Below are positions 21,158-32,309 of a stretch of 64,000 bases of DNA, one piece after another. A program made the position numbers and the translations under genes. This stretch comes from Euphorbia lathyris. Taxonomy: Eukaryota; Streptophyta; Magnoliopsida; Malpighiales; Euphorbiaceae. Under the pieces are notes generated by a model. That model was not told where the DNA came from and did no database searches. It saw only the letters and a program-made list of their open reading frames with translations. Numbering within the stretch: position 1 is the stretch's first letter; the number at the start of each line of letters is the position of its first letter. Location of the stretch: NCBI RefSeq assembly GCF_963576675.1, contig NC_088919.1, positions 41,438,501 through 41,502,500 of the forward strand. The letters run 5' to 3'.

Positions 21158-22348
21158 TTACTGATCGGCCGGGGGGTATGGCCAAGGCATGTTGTAGCAC
21201 TCGCAGTAGTTTGCCGCTACGTACTCAAGACCCGAAAGCCTTCGATCCATGTTCTGCTCAAAGTTGGTGAACCGTTGGTCCATCTGCTGAACAGTGTTAA
21301 AGGTCCGTAGGTTAAGATCTCGCATTTCTGCCATCATAGTGTTGATGGCTTGGAACTGGGCCTCCGTCCCCGGCGCTTGGTGTTCCCTTTGGTCTCCTGC
21401 TGTCGCAGGTTCTTCTTCCTCGGGTTCCTTGTCCCTTTGTTGTGGACCCCGTGCTCTTTTTCTTCCCCCTCCGCTGGAACTTGCTCCTCCAGTTGGGTTC
21501 CTGTTTAAGACTTCTTGAAAAGTAGATTTCCCCAAAAACTTGGAGTTAAGCAAAGTAGGGTAAATAGCAATTTCGGGGTTGTCCAAATTTTTAAATTGGC
21601 TCTCAAGCAGGTTGGTAACTAAGTGCCCAAGACCTAGGGAACCACGTTTTCTGCTCGTTTGGCTTGAGAAGCCTTCAAATATGGTCTTAACATTATCCAC
21701 ATGTTTGTGGTTGGCCACGCACCACAGTATGAGCAATTCCGTCTTTGAGACTTTATTGCTCTCGTTTTTGCCCAATAAGTTGTGGGCCACAAATTTGTGA
21801 ACAAGATTGAGAAGTGGGTCTAGGAGAGCGACTGGGCTAGCAGTCTGGGAGTTAAAGTCTGATATGCCTGTGAGTTGTTCCCAAGCTATATCTTTTGTTA
21901 TAGGCTTCTCAAAGTCTGAGATCGCCTCTGGGTGATTATGAACTCCCATTAGGGCTGCTAGTGTGGTAGCATCAAGGCGGTAAGGTTTACCGTTTAGCCT
22001 AAAAGAATGCTTCCCACCGCCCAAGGGTAGCTCCTTTTTCCAAGTGGTCAAGAATTCTATAGTAAAGTTGTGATAAACCGGAGTCTGTGTTGTGGCTAGT
22101 CTATACCAGCCGTGGAATTTGAGGATTTCATTGAAATCCTTCTTTAAGCCTAGACTCGATAAAAAGGTTTGATCGACAACTACGTGTGTAGCAAGGTCTT
22201 GCTTGGAAAACCTATCGTACAAAATTCCCTCACGTTCATCAATAAGACCAAAGGGTGGATCATACTTAGCTTGGAGGCTTTCGTCGAACTCGACCTCAGA
22301 TTCGGCTTCGTTCTCGACGACGATCTTAGCTTTGCCTTTCCGACCCAT
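21158..22348 (-). CDS. Athila-specific ORF (putative plant transposon protein), in the envelope position
   Basis: The ATG at 22348 is chosen over the upstream ATG at 22438 because the preceding 30 residues look non-coding and MGRKGKAKIVV is a basic start typical of this family. The 396-residue product carries the segments LYDRFSKQDLATHVVVD, FHGWYRLATTQTPVYHNF, FRLNGKPYRLDATTLAALMG and LLILWCVANHK. I recognise these as the Athila ORF / putative plant transposon protein family. The C-terminal 120 residues are low-complexity and charged, followed by a coiled coil (AEMRDLNLRTFNTVQQMDQR). The ORF sits downstream of gag, where Athila elements carry a so-called env-like ORF. I see no signal peptide or clear membrane segment in the chosen protein, so an envelope function is not supported by sequence. 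It has no internal stop. Confidence 0.75.
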   Translation of the reverse strand: MGRKGKAKIVVENEAESEVEFDESLQAKYDPPFGLIDEREGILYDRFSKQDLATHVVVDQTFLSSLGLKKDFNEILKFHGWYRLATTQTPVYHNFTIEFLTTWKKELPLGGGKHSFRLNGKPYRLDATTLAALMGVHNHPEAISDFEKPITKDIAWEQLTGISDFNSQTASPVALLDPLLNLVHKFVAHNLLGKNESNKVSKTELLILWCVANHKHVDNVKTIFEGFSSQTSRKRGSLGLGHLVTNLLESQFKNLDNPEIAIYPTLLNSKFLGKSTFQEVLNRNPTGGASSSGGGRKRARGPQQRDKEPEEEEPATAGDQREHQAPGTEAQFQAINTMMAEMRDLNLRTFNTVQQMDQRFTNFEQNMDRRLSGLEYVAANYCECYNMPWPYPPADQ

Positions 22349-22438
22349 ATTTCCTGAGGAATAGACCAAAAATGGAAGAGTTAGAAAATATTTACAAGTT
22401 TCAACATAAACCCCCAATAAACCATTCATAGGCAACAA

Positions 22439-23279
22439 TCGTAGCTTTAGGCACTTAGGGACTAAACCATAAGTATTTGGTTCCTAAGTCTTTTACCCGA
22501 AATTCACAAAATTCATGCAAAATTGAAGATACCCAATGACTAAAACATAAAAAGAATGCAATTCACAACTCTATTGACAAGTTTCTAACTATGATTTGAA
22601 TAGTTGAACTTTGAGCTAAAATGGGGATTTTGCCCAAATTGAGCAATTTCTCCAAATATTCACAAATTGAGAATAGAAATCACACCCAAACTATAGATTA
22701 ATCATTATGTTAAGATAAATTGCAAGGAAATTAAGAGTTTAAAAGCAAACAAGATATTAATTTGAGAAAAGGAAAAAAAAACAAAACTTAGGTTTTTCTC
22801 AAACCTCAAAAATTATCACCCTAAGCTAAAATCTAAGCCTATGAACATGTTAGAAATCAAAAATAGGTAAAGATTCATACCTTATATCTTGAATTCGGGT
22901 TAGAATGAAGAATTTGGGGGGTTAGGTTTTGAAGAAGCAAAAGAGGAAGGAGAAAGGAAGAATGAAAGAATATGATAAAAAAGAAAGAAGAGAGAAGGAA
23001 AGAAGAAGGTGGGGAAGGGGATGATGAGTCACCCCCCCCCCCCCCTTTTCTTTTCTTATTCTTTTTTTTTTCTTCTTTCTTTCTCTCTTTTTTTTTTATA
23101 ATAGAATGCGGGGGAACAAAGTTTGACAGTATAAATAAACAAACGAGATCAAAATTCAATTAACCAAAATAATAAAAGGAAATAGGAGCAAAATAAAAAC
23201 AAAAAGAAAAGAAAATGCAGAATCAAATTGTTCAAACTTTGGATTAAAAACCGAGGAGAACCCGATTTCTCCCCCTTAC
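22439..23279. other. Spacer between Athila ORF and gag
   Basis: No domain is seen. A purine-rich stretch (22915-23020), a run of about 15 C (23033-23047) and a pyrimidine run lie here. In a complete Athila the pol region would occupy this position, so this is the probable site of the pol deletion. Confidence 0.65.
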
Positions 23280-24719
23280 TCAATCCTTTCTCAGGATCTT
23301 TGGATTCTTCTCCATTGTGCTCGGGAGAGAACCCTGTGGCCTTTCCTGCCTGTCCCTATTAATCTGAGCCACCTGATTGCTCAAGTCCTTGCAGAAGGCT
23401 TCGTTGTTGGCAAGCCTAGCTGAGATCTCCTTCAGAAGAGTGATCACTTCGTCAGATTCCTTAGGGTGTTGCACTGGCCCTTGATTTTGCTGTTGGTATG
23501 GGGGCATGCTAAGCCCCTGCTCTCTATGCTCTTGAACAAATCCGCTAGGAGGTCGGAGCACATTCTGATTTGAATTCCCGTAAGAGAGGTTCGGGTGCTG
23601 AGGCCTCCTGTAATTGCCATTGTTGTTGTAGGAGTTGTAGTTGTTGGGGTTACCGTTGTTGTAGTTCTGATTGTATCTCGGCTGCCCCCCAACGTAATTG
23701 ACCATCTCCACCCCATCTCCAGCGAAAGGGCTACCTGATTGACAATCCTTTCCATTGTGGTCGCCGCCACAGTGCACGCAGGTGGGAGGTCGGCTAAGCG
23801 TAGCCAACAGTACATCCATCTTCCTACTCAAATCTGCAACAGCTGGATTTTGTTCCTGTTCTTCCACAGCAAATACCCGCTGCCTAGTGGGGCCGGCGAG
23901 CTTCTGTTCTTACCACTGCACACTCTTTCTGGCCAGCTCATTAATCATGTCATATGCCTCTACTGCTGTCTTTCTAAACAAATCTCCACCCGCTGCGGAG
24001 TCGAAAATGGCTCTGTTTGTGGGTGTCAGTCCGTGATAGAAGACGCTCACTAACTGATGATTGGGTATGTCATGATGAGGGCATATGCGCAGCATTTTCC
24101 TGAATCGAGTCCAAGATGTGTGGAGCGCCTCATGCTCGGGTTGGTGGAAGGATGTGATCTCACCCCTGAGCATTGCTGTCTTCGAGGGAGGAAAGTAGTA
24201 AGACAAGAATTCCTTCTCCAACCCTGCCCATGTCGTGATTGAACCGGGCTCCAGTGTTCTCAGCCATTCCAAAGCTTGCCCCGTCAGAGAGAACGGGAAC
24301 AGTTTCAGTCTAGCAGCATCTTGGGGGACCCCATTGGTCCTTGCAGTGTCTGCGCACATTAGGAAGCGATCCAGATGATCATTCGGGCTCTCGTGTGCTT
24401 CTCCTCCAAACAGTCCGGTCTGTTGGATCAAGTGAATTATACCAGACTTGATTTCGTATGTGTTTGCCGGAATGTTTGGAGCAGCAATGCCTGGCAAATG
24501 CTGATGTCGGTGGGGTGCCAGGATCTCACTCATCAGACGAGTGTCGCTCTCTGGTCCGGTGTTCTCATTGTTCCATTCATTGTCAGTCATCTTGATGGGC
24601 TCGATAGGCTCGATGATCTCATCTTGCTTCAGCTTTCCAATCTGTTTGCTCCTGCGAAGAGTACGTTCAAGTTCAGGGTTAAGAGGGACAACCGGTATTT
24701 TCGCTGATCTCGTAGGCAT
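23280..24719 (-). pseudogene. Athila-type gag with one nonsense codon
   Basis: The ATG at 24719 (MPTRSAKIPVV) is preferred; the frame is open further upstream but with hydrophobic, non-gag content. The first part has the Athila gag core: GLFGGEAHESPNDHLDRFL, LKLFPFSLTGQALEWL and EFLSYYFPPSKT. A TAA at 23910-23912 interrupts the frame, which then continues without shift through a zinc-knuckle-like CVHCGGDHNGKDC (about 23740-23780) and an Asn/Gln/Pro-rich tail to a stop at 23280. The TAA is one C-to-T change from CAA. The protein forms the particle shell and binds RNA in this family; this copy would make only its N-terminal part. Confidence 0.85.
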
Positions 24720-25077
24720 ACGCTGAGAAAAGATAAGTACAGAAATAAATGAAAGCTGAAGGGAAATCTTACAAATCATACAGGTTTGTGCAAGTATAAG
24801 AATGGTATAGGTAAACATATACAGACACGTATAGGTGAAGTTGATAGCTACATGTTCGTACAAACGAATACACACAAGCGTAAGTGTAAACAAGGATGGT
24901 TATCATAAATGAGTATATATAAATAAGTGTATATAAACAAGTATAAACGGTATAGATACGTAATAAAAAGAATCATGATTATAAACAAGTATATATGATA
25001 TTAACAAGGAATATATTCACAAAGAATGCCTAAACTAACAAGTCGACCTTTGGTTCGATATTGCAGAAGAATTAAAT

Positions 25078-25095
25078 CCCCGGCAACGGCGCCAA
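25078..25095 (-). other. Primer binding site (tRNA-Asp) of the Athila-type element
   Basis: The minus strand reads TGGCGCCGTTGCCGGGGA, complementary to the 3' end of plant tRNA-Asp including CCA. It lies five bases from the 5' LTR, which fixes the element orientation. Confidence 0.93.
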
Positions 25096-25100
25096 AAACT

Positions 25101-26698
25101 TGATGCGGATTCCGAAGAACCCGATCTGAGGGATAAGTGTACCCCGTCGTTATCAAGTAATAAATTTCTGGTTTAAGTCCAGGTTATCGTCCACAGGATT
25201 TATTTCTGCAAGTATCAAGCTACTTGGTCTCGGATGTTATCTAGGCTTAGGGGGTTTTGAGTTTGGTTTGTTTAATTAATCTATTCCTAGGTTGAATTAT
25301 ACTAATCCTAGCTAAGTTATCTAATTCTAACTAAATTATCTAAGTTATTCTACGCCTAGCTAAGTTACTCTACCCCTAATTGATCTTTCATTAATGAAAC
25401 TATTCGAAGGAACATGGTATGAACGATAATAATAAAGATAGATTATCAAGTCTATTGAATAAAGACCTAATCTGAGTCACTTGTATTCAAGGCGATTAAC
25501 CCTGCTTACCCTCCTGAGGTTCCTAGCGCGTGATTCCCTAAGGCCGAAACTAGGTCTAAGGCTCAGTAAATTGGCGCTTAATCAACTAAGAGTTTGTCAA
25601 TCTCCTAGGCTCTGACTAGGTCAAATTCAGCTCGCAATATGTGCCCACTAGATTTTGGGGCTTTTGAATGAGTTAAACCAATTGAATAAAGCATAAGACA
25701 GAGATTAGACAAATAATCATAGAACAAAACAAGAGCTAAATTATTATTAAAGGCGAAGATAATTGTCACAAGATACAATAAGTCAAGTTCGGCAACTGTA
25801 TCAAAGAGTACAAACAAGGAAAGATAAAAGGAGATACAAAAATCCCTTTCAGGGAACCTGTTTACTCTGCAGCCGGCGACTTAATCTTAAGGACGGACCT
25901 TGGTAATTCCTCGGTGGAAAGCTTTGAAGGAGCTTCAATGGAGGTTGAGGAAGATGGAGAAGATGGAGAGGAATTACAAGGGGAAAGCTAAAATAATTTA
26001 CAAAAACGAAAGATGTCTAGTTTACAATTGAAAATTCCTATTTATAGACGCGTCTCGGGCCTCGTTTTGACCTATTTTCGTGTCCTAGTTGGTGTAGGAA
26101 GACGTGGGGCCGAACGTGGCTTCGTGGGGGCAGAATTGGTCTTTTTGACCAATTCCCGCAGGGCTGCTCGCCGAGCAGGAAAAGCTACTCGGCGAGCAGG
26201 GCTGCTCGCGCCGAGCAGCCCCCTGCTCGCCGAGCAGGCCACCAGGGGCCTGCTCGGCGAGCAGAAATGGCCCGTGGGGCCCTGCTCGCCGAGCGTTTTC
26301 ACCCGAAGCGCGCTCGATCCAAGCTCGATGAGTTCCGCGACCTTTTTCATCCGATTTCACACCTGCACACGCATAAAAAAATCCGGAAAACATTAGTCCA
26401 AAAGCCAAATTGATCCATCAATCGCTTATTTTGAGCAACCGCTTCGTTTGGTGCGACTTTTGACGGACCAATTAGCTTCAAAAGATAACGGAATTCTAAT
26501 ACGTATGCTATTTCGGCCGTATTTGCCTAAATTGATTAAAAAACGGGCCTAAACGACGAAAAGTAAATAGAATGTTCTCAATTCCTAACTAACTCACACA
26601 AAAGCATTTAAATGCGAGAATTGCTCGCTTATTAGCCAAATAACCCTAAAAACCGTCCTAAAACCGTACCCAAAGATAGGGGTTTTTGACCCCTATCA
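25101..26698 (-). repeat. 5' LTR of the Athila-type element
   Basis: It is the right copy, 1,598 bp, about 99 percent identical to 17987-19564. It has a minus-strand TATA box near 26039-26047 and one extra palindromic unit in the GC-rich array. It is followed by the target duplication CTCAT. Confidence 0.92.
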
Positions 26699-29016
26699 CT
26701 CATCTGCTTAGATCCCAACTTGCTAAATGATTCTGCCTCTACCCACTTGGTGAAGTAATCAATGGCGACTGCAATGAATTTGTGCCCGTTCGAAGCATTA
26801 GGCCTCACCTCCCCGATGATATCAATGCCCCAAGCCGCAAACGGCCAAATGGGCGCTAACACGTGCAGTTCCATAGCCGGTAAATGATTATAATCTCTGT
26901 GGATTTGACAATCGTGGCATTTCTTCGCATATTCGTTACAATCTCTTTCCATGGTGAGCCAATAGAAGCCTTGCCTTATGATCTTCCTTGCCAACACCGC
27001 TCCTCCTATATGGGCCCCACAAATTCCCGACTGTACTGATTCCATTGCTTCGCGGGCTTCTCCCACATCCAAGCACCTCAGTTGTAAACCATCAACGTGC
27101 CTTTTGTAAAGCAAGTCGTTGTGGATGACGAACTGCTGAGCCAGCCTTCTAATCACGACCTGATCCCTAAGTTCCGATTCTGCCGGGTATGTTCCACTCT
27201 TCATGAAGTTTACAATATCGAAATACCACGGCTTTTCATCTGCCCCTAATAGCATTACATCTTCGTAGCATGGTTTGTGAGATCTCTTCAATACCAAAGG
27301 CTTCGAGGCAAGGTTCCGTGGGTTGTCCCAAACTGACACCAAAGTGGCTAAAGCATCCGCTGCCTGGTTCTGTGCCCGAGGGATATGATAAAAACGACAT
27401 TCATTGAATCTTAGGGCCAACCCTTCTAGCTGGTCTAGGTATGGACGTAACCTTTCTTCCCTCACTTCCCAGTTTCCTTATGCCTGTTCGATAATCAGCT
27501 TTGAGTCGCCCCAGATTTCAACATATGATGCTCCTAGTGCTGCTAATGACTCCAACCCATAGATGCACGCTTCATATTCGGCCATATTATTGGTGAGAGG
27601 GAAGGATAGCTTCTTTGCCATCGGGATCCTTTCTCCTTCTGGTGAGATAAGTAGCACTCCTACTCCGGCTCCATTCGAATTAACTGCTCCATCGAAGAAC
27701 ATTTTCCATGGTATGACTTCTATTGCGTTCAAGTGCTCATCGGGGAAATCATAGTTTATCTCTTCCTCTTCTGCGTTCAGAGGTTGGTTGGCCAGAAATT
27801 CTGCTACAGCCCTCCCCTTGATAACCTTCTTCGTTACATATTCAATATCAAACTCGGACAAAAGAAACAACCATCAGGCTAGCTTCCCTGTTAAAGATGG
27901 AGTTTGGTACAGATACTTCACGGGATCCATCCGGGAAATAATGATCACCTTATACGATTGAAAATAGTGTCGTAGTTTCTTTGTTAGCCATACTACTGCC
28001 ACGCACGTCTTTTCGATCATGTTATACTTAAGCTCGTATTCCAGGAACTTCTTACTCAGATAATACACCGCGTGCTCCACACTGGTGTCCCCTTCTTGGG
28101 CCAGCATTGCCCCAATAGATCGCTCTTCGATTGCTACATAGAGGAGAAGCGGTTTTCCCAGTTTAGGCGGTCTCAGGACAGGTGGATTAGACAAATAGTT
28201 CCGGACGTTCTCTAAGGCTTGTTGACACTTATCATTCCAAATCGTGGGTTGATCTTTCCGTAGCAACTTAAAGATCGGCTCGCAGATCGCGGTGAGTCTT
28301 GCTATGAACCGGCTGATATACTGAACCTGCCCCAGAAACCCCCTTACTTCTTTCTCATTCTTTGGCGCCGGCATTTCTCGTATGGCCTTCACTTTGTCGG
28401 GATCTACCTCAATTCCCTTGTTTCTGATTACATATCCTAAGATTTTCCCCGACGAAACGCCGAAGAAGCACTTCTTCGGGTTTAACCTTAGTTTGAATTC
28501 TGCAATTCGGGCCAAAAACTTCTCGAGTGCCGCGAAATGCCCCTCTCTCATCTCCGAATTGACCATCATGTCATCCACATAAACCTCTACCTCTTTGTGT
28601 ATCATATCATGGAATAGTGCCATAGCCATTCGCTAGTAAGTTGCCCCGGCATTTTTCAAACCAAACGGCATCACCCTATAGCAGTATGTCCCCCACTCAG
28701 TTGTGAACGAGGTTTTTGCTTTGTGTTTCTCGGCCATCTGAACTTGCATGTAGCCCATGAAACCGTCCACATTCGTGTGTAAGACACTCGATGCTGCACT
28801 GTCGATTAACACGTCAATATGAGGCAATGCCAATTCATCTTTGGGGCACGCCTTGTTAAGATCTCTATAATCGACGCACATTCTTACTTTGCCGTCCTTC
28901 TTTGCGATGGGCACTACATTTGCGACCCAAGGAGGATAGTCGATTACTTCGATAAACCCTGCTTCCAACTGCTTCTTTACTTCTTCTCTGATCTTATCTG
29001 CCCATTCCGGTCTCAT
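26699..29016 (-). pseudogene. Tat pol: reverse transcriptase, RNase H, second RNase H and integrase N-terminal half
   Basis: The order from 29016 downward starts with RT (VRMCVDYRDLNKACPKD, VMPFGLKNAGATY, catalytic YVDDMM near 28565). A Ty3-type RNase H follows whose first Asp is replaced (LLLYVAIEE), then an archaeal-type RNase H with intact D-E-D-D (FFDGAVN, NNMAEYEA, GDSKLI, NQAADAL). The integrase has an HHCC finger (CHDC near 26905) and first catalytic Asp in WGIDIIG. The extra RNase H with degenerate first one is the Tat-lineage signature. In-frame stops occur at 28633, 27874 and 27478, and a further one at 29029 precedes RT; none shifts the frame. The segment ends where the nested element enters the integrase at 26699-26703. 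The final residues of the present frame derive from the inner LTR. Confidence 0.9.
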
Positions 29017-29028
29017 GCGTCGGAGTTT

Positions 29029-30081
29029 CTATTTTACGGGCTTAGCATCGGGGTATGTTGGAATACGGTGAGTTACAATTGATTGATCAATTCCTGGCAT
29101 GTCTTCGTACGTCCAAGCAAACACTATTTCGTATTTTTTAATTATTCTCTCGAATTCTTTCCTCTCTTTAATAGTTAATTCTTGAGCAATTTGTATAAGT
29201 TTAGGATCTTCATCCGTGCCAAGATTGAAAGTTGACATTTCTATTGTATTGATTTCAAATGTAGGCATGTTATATGAATGAGAATGCATGGAATGATCAC
29301 GATCAACATCAAGCAAGTAAGCAAAATCAGAATTCATTTCATTGATAGTGTTGGCGAGTACATCATCGGATTCAAATAAAGCAGTAATACAATTTTCATC
29401 ATCAGGGTTCTCGGGTTTCTCATAAGCTTTGGAGGTATCGGGCTCATCCACCGCTCCCACAGTGGCCTCAATAGTGATCACCTGCTCCTCGACATTCAAA
29501 TCTAACATCATGATCTCCTCGATGAAGCAGCTTGCCTTTCCTTTGCCCCTGTCGGTAACATCATTGAAGATCTCAAAACCTGGCAGGATCTTTCCTTCGG
29601 TGCTAACAGCCACTTCCGACTCATCATCAGACTCATCCCAGATGTTGATCGGAACCCTCTGATTGATACCTTCCTCGTCGGAGGAACTTCCCCAAATGTC
29701 CACAACCATCAGATCCATTATGTGAGGGACATTCGGATTTATGTAGGAAGGGTCCGACGATCCATACCGAGCCCAACCTATCAGTTCTTCATAGTCCTTG
29801 AGGAACACTCCATTCATTCTTCTAGCCATAAGTGGAATAGCACCCTTCCGGATGCACATGAGTTGCTCCTGATCACTCAGGGTGACCCGACATGAGGCAT
29901 ACTTGAACCTCCATCTCCTAGCATAATCCACGAATGCTTCCTCGGGAAATTGCCTGATCCTTTCTAAATCTTCCAACGACCCTGTCCACGGAATGTACAT
30001 CTCATACCTCTGCACAAAGGCCTCCATGAGGGATCCCCAATCCCCTTTTGTCTTTGCCGAGAGCATTCGGTGCCACCTCAA
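29029..30081 (-). pseudogene. Tat polyprotein: end of the fourth gag-like unit and linker to RT
   Basis: The frame is open for 350 residues and begins one register off the preceding segment, so a frameshift lies near 30078-30081. The first 120 residues complete a gag-like unit (DWGSLMEAFVQRYEM, FVDYARRWRFKYASCRV). An acidic, low-complexity region follows, then the RT lead-in (ERIIKKYEIVFAWTYEDMPG). I see no aspartic protease motif (D-S/T/G-G with hydrophobic flanks), which would be expected between gag and RT. Confidence 0.7.
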
Positions 30082-32309
30082 ACTTCTCCTATGAGTGTCT
30101 TTGGAAAATGCTGGACTAACTCACTTCGGTAAATTCCCGCGTCAAACATGTAGGCACGGAAACGGTTTATGTGATCAATGGGGTTCTCATCTCCCTTATA
30201 CTTAGACATGGCTGTTACTGCTTTAGGTGTCTCCTCTTCGGGTGATGTAGGCATTTCCTCTGGACATCCCCGTGCGGCGTATTTCTTGATGAATTTCTTA
30301 GTCATTTTTGCCCAATCTGCTTTAACGTGCATTGGAAGAGACATGTACCACATCAGTGACTCTCCTGCCAATGAGTTGCAAAACAAGCCCGTGATCTCCT
30401 CCTCTTTGAAACCTAGAGGACCCATAGCCGACAGATAAAAATGCAAGTGCTCCATGGGGTCCTTCCCTTCATTATACTTGCCGACCGTTGGAAGCGGACG
30501 TTTGATGGGCCCAATTTGCATCGCGCTATAATCCCCTGCCTATGTTTTGTCTCTTCGATACTTCATCAAAAACAAGCTTGACATCAGTGACCAATCATGC
30601 TTAGTCGAGTCAGGTAGCGATTGAAACCATTTCAAAGGTTCGCCCACCAGCGAAAGATAGAACCATGGAGCGACTTTTTCCACTTTGTATGGCTCCCCAA
30701 ACATAGCACACACATATCCATACAAATGAGCTTCGGGGTCTTCTACCCCTCTAAACAATTTCAACACAGGCAAGATCCTCTGAGATGATACTTCCTCGGT
30801 TTCCTCAGTTTTAGTTCCATCGTCCAACACTTCTTCTGTTGGCTCTCCCTCTAAAACAGACACGTATAAACTATTTCCCACATTACTCTTCACATCGGAG
30901 TCCAACAACTCCTCTTCCTTTTCCCCGAAGGATTCCATGACTACGCTTGCTCCGAGCCCAGACCCGATCATGCTCACCTTATGGTTAGGCAATGGATTAC
31001 GCCTAGTGGAAGGGTTCGCTGACGAAGGGTCAGCTATCTTCTTCTCCTCAATCAAATCTTGGATCTCGTGCTTCAACCTCTCACAGTTCTCAATAGTATG
31101 CCCATAACTGCTGTGGAATTCGCAGTACCCCCTAGCTTGTATCTGCTGAGTAGGTGGAGCTTTGTTGTAAATAGTAAGAGCTTTCAACAACCCATTTTTC
31201 TGCAATCGTTCGAAAACTTTTGCGTAGGTCTGATCAAATTTGGCGAACTGCCTTTTTTCGATAGCATTAAGATCAAGCACTTTCACTACTGCAGATTCTG
31301 CACTCGCACTTGGCCCTCCGGCACTATATCCAGACTTCGTCCACTTGGTATAAGCTTTCTTTGGTTCTCCGTCCCCCTCAACTGTCAAGGCGCAGCTATA
31401 CATTTGGTTGAAATCGGTAAAAGGCATGTACCGCAGCTCATTCTTAATATACGGCAAGGTGTTACCGACTACCATTCGGATCTGATCCTGCTCAAGCGGC
31501 TTCTGCTTCATAACCGTGGCCTTGGCCCTCCATCTTCTTACAAAATCGGAAAAAGATTCCCCAATCTGCTTCTTAGTGCTCTCAAGCTCCTTCAAAGTGA
31601 CCTCAAGCATGGTGTTGAAGCTATACTGAGCGATGAATGACTTCGCTAACTCTTTCCAATCCCTCTTCGTCACCATCGGCAAAGCATGAAACCATGTGAG
31701 GGCGGCCCCCTCTAGATAAGTGTTAAACAGCCCCAGGACTTAATCCTCAGTCAGGATCGTGTGCTTCATCACAGCAACATACTGATTCATGTGGGCAGTG
31801 GGATCCCCAGTTCCATCGAACTTTTTCATGTCAGGGAGCCAGAATTTCAAAGGCAAAGCAGTTGCCGATAAACAATTCTTCAAGTTATAAAAGTCCTGAC
31901 TCTCGGAACTTCCCCCACGTAGATCCTGCACCTCCTGAGTGATGTGTTGCTTCCACTCCTCTTCCTTAGCTTTCTCTTTTTCGAGCTGCTTTCGGATATA
32001 ATCCTGATAGTCATCCTCGTTCCCAAAGCGAGGTCCATCGTTCACCTCATTCTCAGCGTGCTTACTGCCACTCTTGTCGTCCTTCATGGCCAACTTAGCT
32101 ATCTGGGCCACTATCGCGGCTAACTGCTCATTAATGTTGTTCACAGAGTTTTCCAATCCGGCCACTTTTTCGTCGGTCGCAGACATACTGACGGAAGAAT
32201 GAGTATACCCGGATGAAGATGAATCAGAAGCCACAATTGCCGATTCGGAACTGTCAATCTGTAACTGATCGAACTGCCTAACTAGCTGACTGCTCTCCCA
32301 GAACCACAA
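30082..32309 (-). pseudogene. Tat gag region with repeated gag-like units
   Basis: A single minus frame runs through in-frame stops at 31740 and 30540 to about 30078. A coiled-coil, charged N-terminal part precedes unit 1 (FDGTGDPTAHMNQYVAVM, then FNTYLEGAALTWFHALP, about 31570-31850). A zinc-knuckle-like YCEFHSSYGHTIENC follows (about 31080-31130). Unit 2 starts LKLFRGVEDPEAHLYGYVCA (about 30780). Unit 3 starts VGKYNEGKDPMEHLHFYLSA (about 30485). Unit 4 starts MSKYKGDENPIDHINRFRAY (about 30215). Each has the pattern DP-x2-H followed by a SL-x-GE-x-L-x-W-type helix or equivalent and DW-x2-M/L-x3-F. The proteins would form the particle shell in this family. Confidence 0.72.

Larger units (their letters stand above)
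17987..26698 (-). mobile_element. Athila-type Ty3/gypsy element lacking pol, nested in the Tat integrase
   Basis: The LTRs are at 17987-19564 and 25101-26698, with TG and CA ends. The target duplication is CTCAT (17982-17986 and 26699-26703). The primer site at 25078-25095 matches tRNA-Asp. In element order the internal region has a leader, gag (24719-23280), and the Athila-specific ORF (22348-21158), but no protease, RT, RNase H or integrase. It is 8.7 kb against the usual 10-12 kb of Athila. By eye the LTRs differ at roughly 1 percent of sites, almost all transitions, plus a 20-bp array difference, suggesting a fairly recent insertion. Mobility would need enzymes supplied in trans. Confidence 0.88.

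Noticed and set aside
21158..22438. Naming the Athila ORF an envelope protein
   Set aside because: Its position is the env-like slot, but no signal peptide, fusion segment or convincing membrane anchor is visible in the chosen protein.
22875..23163. Lys/Ser-rich small ORFs
   Set aside because: They are low-complexity translation of purine and pyrimidine runs between gag and the Athila ORF.
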